In this document: positions 58,995-64,000 of the stretch, one piece after another
Numbering within the stretch: position 1 is the stretch's first letter
Layout of the letters: the number at the start of each line of letters is the position of its first letter
Program-made: the position numbers and the translations under genes
Assembly: GCF_000971965.1 (NCBI RefSeq)
Contig: NZ_KQ040792.1
Location: 620,001-684,000, forward strand
Reading direction: 5' to 3'
DNA length: 64,000 nucleotides
From: Paenibacillus wulumuqiensis
Lineage (GTDB): Bacteria > Bacillota > Bacilli > Paenibacillales > Paenibacillaceae
The notes under the pieces: generated by a model
Database searches by the model: none
Told to the model about the DNA's origin: nothing
What the model saw: only the letters and a program-made list of their open reading frames with translations

Positions 58995-59846
58995 ATGATG
59001 TCTATTCAGCAGCTGTCCACCTTATGGGAAGGAATATTATCCTATCTGCATCCGCACCACTCTGCCTGTATTGCCTGTAATCGTCATACAGCCATGACCG
59101 GTAGAATCCCTGGTTTATGCCACCGCTGCATTGCTGTGATTCCATGGATTCATCAGCCGGTATGCAGGGTGTGCGGACGTGCCGTAGACTGTCCCGATTG
59201 CCGCCGTCATGCATTTGCCAATCGTCATTTCACATTCAACCGCAGTGCAGTGCAATATGATGCCGAGATGAGAAGATGGTTGGCAGAGTATAAATATAAT
59301 GGGAATGAGGGTTACACCAAGGTGATTGGAGGTATATTAAAAGAGGGATATTACCGTATGCAGCAGGAGATGACTTCTTTTTACCATCATATATGGTATC
59401 CGGATCTGATTACATGGGTGCCAGCCAGCCCGGACCGTCTGGTCAGCCGGGGATTTGATCAAGCCGGGGTGATAGCCGGTGAACTGGCAAAAGCAATACG
59501 GGTTCCCTGTCTTCCGCTGCTCATCCGTAATCGTCACACCGTCAAACAAAGCACACAAGGCCGCCGGGAGAGGATGAAGAACGTACAGGGAGTATTCTCC
59601 TATCATCCACAGGCCCAGGAATGGCTGCTGCACGTTTTACAGAGAAAAGCGACTTCTCCTACCGACACTTCGCTATCTTCAGCAATAGGAATAGGAGATA
59701 GGAAGAATATCAGCCGTATTTTATTGATAGATGATATTTATACAACAGGAAGTACCATCAACAGTTGTGCAAAAGCGCTGCAGCAAGCTGCTGTCAGCAG
59801 GGGGATTACAGCCGAAGTATTTGCACTGACCTGGTCACGTTCCTGA
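58995..59846 (+). CDS. comFC: ComF-family competence protein
   Basis: This 283-residue protein belongs to the phosphoribosyltransferase-like ComFC family required for DNA uptake. An N-terminal zinc region has Cys pairs (CIAC, CHRC, CRVC, CPDC; residues 17-60). The PRPP-loop motif reads LLIDDIYTTGSTI near the C-terminus. AAAGGAGC precedes ATG 58995; the next codon (58998) is also ATG. A polar insertion lies just before the PRPP loop. It follows comFA as in Bacillus. Confidence 0.93.
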   Translation: MMSIQQLSTLWEGILSYLHPHHSACIACNRHTAMTGRIPGLCHRCIAVIPWIHQPVCRVCGRAVDCPDCRRHAFANRHFTFNRSAVQYDAEMRRWLAEYKYNGNEGYTKVIGGILKEGYYRMQQEMTSFYHHIWYPDLITWVPASPDRLVSRGFDQAGVIAGELAKAIRVPCLPLLIRNRHTVKQSTQGRRERMKNVQGVFSYHPQAQEWLLHVLQRKATSPTDTSLSSAIGIGDRKNISRILLIDDIYTTGSTINSCAKALQQAAVSRGITAEVFALTWSRS

Positions 59847-59985
59847 TCAGAAGGCTCTTTCCAGAAAAATAGGAAACAAATTGAGAATAAGAAGATAGGG
59901 CTATATGTATCAAGCTTTGTAGGCATATTCGGAGCGATTGGAAGATGAATATGTTAAAGTGACTATTTATTTTAGGTACGGTTAC

Positions 59986-60013
59986 TAACAAAATAGCCTC
60001 CATTATACGATAT
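59986..60013 (+). promoter_or_regulatory. Weak sigma-D-like element upstream of yvyF
   Basis: TAAC at 59986-59989 and TACGATAT at 60006-60013 are 16 bp apart; the match to TAAA-N15-GCCGATAT is partial (one mismatch, then two). The 59847-60084 gap contains nothing else but an AGGAGG site before yvyF. Confidence 0.35.
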
Positions 60014-60084
60014 AAGTATAGACAAACATTTTAATTGTTAAGCTTAATCATATAGATGTTATACATTTCAGGAGGCGAATACAA

Positions 60085-60495
60085 ATGAACTTAGCAAACT
60101 GCCCGCAATGCGGTAAATTATACGTGGCCAATCTTAGAGGAATGTGTGGAAACTGTATCAAGGATATCGACCATCAATACGAGCGCTGCAATCAGTACCT
60201 GCGCGAACACAAAGGAACAACGATTACCGAATTGTCTGAAGCGGTTGATGTATCTATCAAGCAGATTACAACATTTATCCGGGAAGGCCGCATCTCGATC
60301 GCGAATGCGCCGAATATGGGATATGCCTGTGAGGTATGCGGAACCGTTATCCGTGAAAACAATATGTGTGAGCCATGTCGCACCCGTCTGACCAAGGATA
60401 TTCGCAATGCTTATCAGGATGAAGAGCCTGCCAAAGAATCGGGAAGTAATAGCCATGGTGCCTACCGTATTGTCGACAAATACCGCAATAACTAG
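60085..60495 (+). CDS. yvyF: Flagellar operon protein YvyF (TIGR03826)
   Basis: This 136-residue protein has two CxxC zinc motifs at each end (CPQCGKLY and CGNC; CEVCGT and CEPC). Between them is a helix-turn-helix-like middle (TITELSEAVDVSIKQITTFIREGRI), where residues resemble MerR/DnaD-type winged motifs. It belongs to the TIGR03826 family found upstream of flgM. Its role in flagellar regulation is suggested by position but not established. CAGGAGGC precedes the ATG. Confidence 0.88.
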   Translation: MNLANCPQCGKLYVANLRGMCGNCIKDIDHQYERCNQYLREHKGTTITELSEAVDVSIKQITTFIREGRISIANAPNMGYACEVCGTVIRENNMCEPCRTRLTKDIRNAYQDEEPAKESGSNSHGAYRIVDKYRNN

Positions 60496-60626
60496 GAACT
60501 GTTCCTATTCCTAGTCAAATAACGACATTTCCTAGTACTATAAGAGGGCTAAAACTTGCATAGCTACGCAGCTTTAGGACTTAAGCAGCGAAAAAAATCA
60601 CTTCATAATTAACCACTTTAAGACTA

Positions 60627-60654
60627 TAAAATTTGTAGCTAAACTCGTCGATAA
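60627..60654 (+). promoter_or_regulatory. Sigma-D promoter of the flgM operon
   Basis: TAAA at 60627-60630 and GTCGATAA at 60647-60654 are 16 bp apart (one mismatch to GCCGATAA). It would drive flgM-flgN-flgK-flgL with a leader of about 175 nt. Confidence 0.62.
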
Positions 60655-60682
60655 TCTTAGTAAGAACAATCGGTTGCCTCAT

Positions 60683-60731
60683 GATACCAGGAAATGAAGC
60701 AATTTGGATATCACCCAACTTTCCTGGTATC
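60683..60731 (+). other. Perfect 12-bp hairpin in the flgM leader
   Basis: GATACCAGGAAA at 60683-60694 pairs fully with TTTCCTGGTATC at 60720-60731 around a 25-nt loop. A second small hairpin (TCCTCTGGAGGA) follows at once. No T-tract is present, so the elements look like leader structure rather than a terminator. The other part of the 60496-60837 gap holds only the sigma-D promoter and the flgM ribosome site. Confidence 0.55.
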
Positions 60732-60837
60732 CTCTGGAGGACTTCCTATTTTGAAAAGACAGTCCCTCTTGCAGGTACCATAGACGGTAAGAAGTAGGAA
60801 CTCTTTCTCAAATTTACTAAGGAGTGTGTAAAACACC

Positions 60838-61125
60838 ATGAAAATTAACGATACTCAACGTGTAAACGCAATTAACCCATACCAAAGAAGTGCAGAAGCC
60901 AAGTCCGTCACTAACGATAAAAAAGCAGGCCGTAAAGACGAAGTATCCATCTCGCCGGAAGCCATGGAAATGCTGCAAGCCAATGCAGCTCAAGCATCTG
61001 CCGATGCAGAACGTGCACAAAAAATCCAAAGTCTGAAAGAGCAAGTAGCTGCAGGCACTTACAAAGTAGACGCTGGTGCCCTTGCTGACAAACTACTTCC
61101 TTTCTTAAAGGGAACGGGGAATTAA
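60838..61125 (+). CDS. flgM: Anti-sigma factor FlgM
   Basis: This 95-residue protein binds and inhibits the flagellar sigma factor (sigma-D) until the hook-basal body is complete. The N-terminus is disordered and polar; the C-terminal sigma-binding helices include VSISPEAMEMLQ and QKIQSLKEQVAAGTYKVDAGALADKLL. The second helix pattern (RxxKIxxLKxQVxxGTYxVDxxxxA) is the FlgM hallmark. AAGGAGTG precedes the ATG, and flgN follows by 3 bp. Confidence 0.95.
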   Translation: MKINDTQRVNAINPYQRSAEAKSVTNDKKAGRKDEVSISPEAMEMLQANAAQASADAERAQKIQSLKEQVAAGTYKVDAGALADKLLPFLKGTGN

Positions 61126-61128
61126 AAA

Positions 61129-61635
61129 ATGAGTGAAACTGTGCAGCCGCTGGTGGCTAAGCTAAATGAATTAAATGAGAGTCACCTGCAAATGATTGAA
61201 CTGGGAGAGAGCAAAAAGCAGACCGTAATTCAAAATGATATAGGTGCTCTGATCAGAATTATGAATCAGGAGTCCAAGTTAGCCAAACATATCGAGCAGC
61301 TGGATCAAGAACGTGAAGAACTAATTTATGCGTTCCTGCTCGAAAGAGGTATCAAATCCAAGCTGCGTCTAAATCTGACTGAATTGGCGCGTCTGGTATT
61401 TGATCCCGAAGAAAAACAACAGCTGCTTGCCGCTCGCTCCAAGCTTTTCAATACACTGCACAGTCTCCAACAACTCAACGCTTTGAACAAGCAGCTGATT
61501 CAGCAGGCTTTGGATTACGTGGACTTTTCATTGGAGACATTGACACTTGTTCCTGAGCTGGACATAACTTACCAGCATCCGGCAGAAAAAGCTTACGGAG
61601 CAAGGCGTTCCGGATTGTTTGATACAAAAGGTTAA
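61129..61635 (+). CDS. flgN: Flagellar chaperone FlgN
   Basis: This 168-residue, mostly alpha-helical protein fits the FlgN family, which escorts the hook-associated proteins FlgK and FlgL to the export apparatus. It contains long heptad-type helices (for example HLQMIELGESKKQTVIQND, and LRLNLTELARLV). Identification is helped by position between flgM and flgK, where Bacillus has yvyG (flgN). Confidence 0.88.
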   Translation: MSETVQPLVAKLNELNESHLQMIELGESKKQTVIQNDIGALIRIMNQESKLAKHIEQLDQEREELIYAFLLERGIKSKLRLNLTELARLVFDPEEKQQLLAARSKLFNTLHSLQQLNALNKQLIQQALDYVDFSLETLTLVPELDITYQHPAEKAYGARRSGLFDTKG

Positions 61636-61650
61636 TACTAGGAGGATCTT

Positions 61651-63198
61651 ATGACATCAACATTTCATTCCATTGAAACGTCCAGACGAAGTCTAAATAC
61701 GACAAGTACGTCTTTGAATACAGTTGCGCATAATATTGCAAATGCCAATACAGCAGGTTATTCACGGCAGGTGGTACATACCAGTGCCACCAATCCGCTT
61801 GAGGCAGTGGCATTTCGGAATTCTACTTCTGCCGGCCAGATTGGTACAGGGGTAGAAGCAACAGCAGTCAAGCGCGTCCGTTCCTTATTTTTGGATGGGC
61901 AATTTAGAGGAGAAAATGCTTCGCTCGGAAGCTGGGATATCCGTTCGGATACACTCTCCAAACTCGAAAAAGTTATTAATGAACCTTCTGAAACCGGCAT
62001 GCAGACAGTACTCAACAAATTTTGGAGTGCATGGTCTGACCTGAGTAACAATCCTCAAAGTACGACCAACCAAAAGATCCTTAAAGAAACAACATTGGCT
62101 TTGACAGATGCATTAAATCAGACCAGCAAACAATTGGATGCACTTAATACAGACTTGACTTCAAGTGTAGGATTGGATGTATCGACGATTAATTCTCTGG
62201 TGTCGACAGTATCCAGCCTCAATCAAAATATTATGAAGATTGAAGCTCAAGGTAACGATGCAAATGACCTTCGAGATCAACGCGATTATGCGGTGGATCA
62301 GTTGTCTAAATATGGTAATCTGACTGTGACCGAGTTGAATACCGGTTATCAAATTAACTTTGCGGGTCAGCAGTTGGTAACAGGTGGTATAGTAACTCCC
62401 TTGACTGCTGATGCAGTACAGGCTGCTTACGATGGCGGTACGCTTACTGGTGGTGAACTGCACGGTTTAATCTACTCCCGTGATCAGTATGTGGCTGGAC
62501 AAAAGGCGGAGTTGGATCAGTTGGCAAACACGCTGGCAAATGGAGAATTTACAGCAACCCTGCCTTCAGGTTCTGTCGTTCCTGAAGGGACAGTCATTAA
62601 CGGTGTTACTTATTCCGATGCAGCGGGCAACCGTACTCTAACATCTGACCTGACTTTTACCGTTAAAGGTATTAATGGGTTGCATAAATTGGGCTATAAT
62701 AGTTCCGGCAAACCAGGTGGAGATTTCTTCACAGCTACCGGAGGTAATGGTACTATTACTGCTGGTAATATTACACTTAATCAGGATTTGCAGACTACAC
62801 CGGGCAACATTGCTTTTTCTTTGCGTACTACAGGCACGGGTGCAACTGAAAAAGTAGTAACTGGTAATGGTGGATTGGCATTAATGATGTCTGAATTGAA
62901 AAACTCAAAAATCGACTTTGGTGGATCTACTCCAACTACCGTTCAGGATTTCTTTAATGGGCTGGTAGGACAGCTTGGCGTTGACGCAGCAGAAGCTACA
63001 CGTCAGGCAGAAAATGCTGCCACGCTGACCAGCCAAGTTGATTCTAATCGTCAATCAGTTAGCGGTGTTTCTCAGGATGAGGAAATGGCGGATTTAATTA
63101 AATTCCAGCATGCGTATAGTGCCGCTTCACGTTTTATGACCACGATGGACCAGCTGCTTGAAAAGCTAATTAACGGCACTGGACGAGTTGGACTCTAA
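61651..63198 (+). CDS. flgK: Flagellar hook-associated protein 1
   Basis: This 515-residue protein forms the first hook-filament junction ring. It shows the N-terminal axial motif (SRRSLNTTSTSLNTVAHNIAN then ANTAGYSRQVV split by the loop). It ends with the C-terminal motif DEEMADLIKFQHAYSAASRFMTTMDQLLEKLING. A variable middle region carries the surface domain. AGGAGG lies before the ATG. flgL follows after 18 bp. Confidence 0.95.
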   Translation: MTSTFHSIETSRRSLNTTSTSLNTVAHNIANANTAGYSRQVVHTSATNPLEAVAFRNSTSAGQIGTGVEATAVKRVRSLFLDGQFRGENASLGSWDIRSDTLSKLEKVINEPSETGMQTVLNKFWSAWSDLSNNPQSTTNQKILKETTLALTDALNQTSKQLDALNTDLTSSVGLDVSTINSLVSTVSSLNQNIMKIEAQGNDANDLRDQRDYAVDQLSKYGNLTVTELNTGYQINFAGQQLVTGGIVTPLTADAVQAAYDGGTLTGGELHGLIYSRDQYVAGQKAELDQLANTLANGEFTATLPSGSVVPEGTVINGVTYSDAAGNRTLTSDLTFTVKGINGLHKLGYNSSGKPGGDFFTATGGNGTITAGNITLNQDLQTTPGNIAFSLRTTGTGATEKVVTGNGGLALMMSELKNSKIDFGGSTPTTVQDFFNGLVGQLGVDAAEATRQAENAATLTSQVDSNRQSVSGVSQDEEMADLIKFQHAYSAASRFMTTMDQLLEKLINGTGRVGL

Positions 63199-63216
63199 TT
63201 AGTAAGGAGTATTATT

Positions 63217-64000
63217 ATGGCGATTCGTATAACTTCCAACATGATGTCTTCGCAATCCTTGCGTAACTTGAACAGTAACCGTGCGACTTTGGATAAATTA
63301 AGCGACCAGTCCTCTTCCGGCCGCAAAATCAATAAACCTTCGGATGATCCTGTAGGAACAACGTATGCTTTGCGCTATCGTGCTGAATTGGCAGCGAATG
63401 ATCAATACCTGAGCAACACAGATGAAGCCAAAAGCTGGCTTGATTATTCGGATACTGTTATGGGGCAGGCTGGCGATGTAATGACACGCATCAAAGAATT
63501 GGCTATACAGGCAGGAGCAGGTACAACAGATATCGATGGACTTAAAGCTATTCAAAGTGAAGTTACTGAATTAAAAAATCAGCTGGTTAATATCGGTAAT
63601 AGTCAGCTAAATGGCAAGTATATTTTTAATGGGCAGGAACTGGATCAGCCACCATATCAATTATCTGGTACAGTTACAAATTATAGTGATGTAGTGACTG
63701 ATACTGGTGGGGTAACTTATGGTATCAGTGAAGGTGTATCCATTGATGTCAATGTCACCGGTAATGAATTTTTCGGAAGCAAAGCAGACACGGATAATGT
63801 ATTCGCTACTCTGGATCGCCTGAATACTGCTTTGACTAATGGAGATCATGAAGCCATTACAAAAGAAATCAGCAATATTGAGAGCCGGAAAGATAAAATG
63901 GTAACTTCACGTGCCGAAATTGGTGCAAAGACGAATCGTGTAGATTTGATTAATAACCGTTTGGATGATCGCCGCCTGAATGTAACCACACTTCAGGCAA
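63217..64000 (+). CDS. flgL: Flagellar hook-associated protein 3, 5' part
   Basis: Translation from ATG 63217 (TAAGGAGTATT upstream) stays open to the edge of the window, giving 261 residues with no stop. It starts MAIRITSNMMSSQSLRNLNSNR and continues DQSSSGRKINKPSDDPVG, the classic flagellin/FlgL N-terminal D0-D1 signature; IFNGQEL marks the domain boundary. The C-terminal end lies outside. It forms the second junction ring at the filament base and is in one operon with flgK. Confidence 0.93.
   Translation, partial: MAIRITSNMMSSQSLRNLNSNRATLDKLSDQSSSGRKINKPSDDPVGTTYALRYRAELAANDQYLSNTDEAKSWLDYSDTVMGQAGDVMTRIKELAIQAGAGTTDIDGLKAIQSEVTELKNQLVNIGNSQLNGKYIFNGQELDQPPYQLSGTVTNYSDVVTDTGGVTYGISEGVSIDVNVTGNEFFGSKADTDNVFATLDRLNTALTNGDHEAITKEISNIESRKDKMVTSRAEIGAKTNRVDLINNRLDDRRLNVTTLQA

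Overview
The window comes from a low-GC Gram-positive bacterium (Bacillota), most likely of the family Paenibacillaceae. A carotenoid-pigmented Paenibacillus or a Saccharibacillus-like genus would fit. This placement rests on gene families and gene order: prfA-prmC-ywlC-ywlE-ywlG-glyA-upp-wecB-atp operon, ywzB-murA-mbl-flhO-flhP-fabZ, csaB-tagA-tagO next to SLH/S-layer genes, and degS-degU-comFA-comFC-yvyF-flgM-flgN-flgK-flgL. No 16S rRNA gene is present, so the genus is not proven. Almost every gene is on the + strand; the only clear exception is an aldo/keto reductase at 8.6-9.6 kb. I see no tRNA, rRNA, CRISPR array, prophage or insertion sequence.

Layout: (1) 0-5.2 kb is the end of a carotenoid cluster: a CruF/DUF422-type protein (cut by the window edge), a PlsC-type acyltransferase, a CrtQ-type glycosyltransferase and a CrtN/CrtP-type desaturase or oxidase, followed by type 2 IPP isomerase (fni). 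Together they suggest a glycosylated, acylated carotenoid. (2) 5.3-9.6 kb holds a chemoreceptor with a flagellar-sigma-like promoter, ychF and the aldo/keto reductase. (3) 10-20 kb is the housekeeping block prfA to wecB. (4) 20-27.6 kb is a complete F1Fo ATP synthase operon (atpZ, I, B, E, F, H, A, G, D, C). (5) 28-36 kb holds DUF1146, murA, mbl, two flagellar rod/hook proteins, an EpuA-like protein, fabZ and a phosphohexomutase. The sporulation genes that usually lie in blocks 3 and 5 (spoIIR; spoIID, spoIIQ, spoIIID) are missing.

(6) 36-54.6 kb is a cell-surface region: a DUF5693 membrane protein, CsaB, TagA and TagO (with WecB from block 3), which together can make a pyruvylated, ManNAc-containing secondary wall polymer. 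Next come a 1316-residue SLH protein, an abundant-looking S-layer-like protein, a small secreted protein, metK and a secreted phosphodiester-glycosidase-type protein. (7) 54.6-64 kb is degSU, the late-competence genes comFA and comFC, and the start of the late flagellar operon.

The most interesting signals are regulatory. A perfect flagellar sigma-D-type promoter lies upstream of the SLH protein gene. Two ECF-sigma-type promoters (GCAAC with CGTC) sit 236 bp apart upstream of the S-layer-like gene, which also has two in-frame starts and extreme codon bias. metK has a short attenuator-like leader that is not an S-box. All functions are inferred from sequence features recognised by eye; no database search was run.
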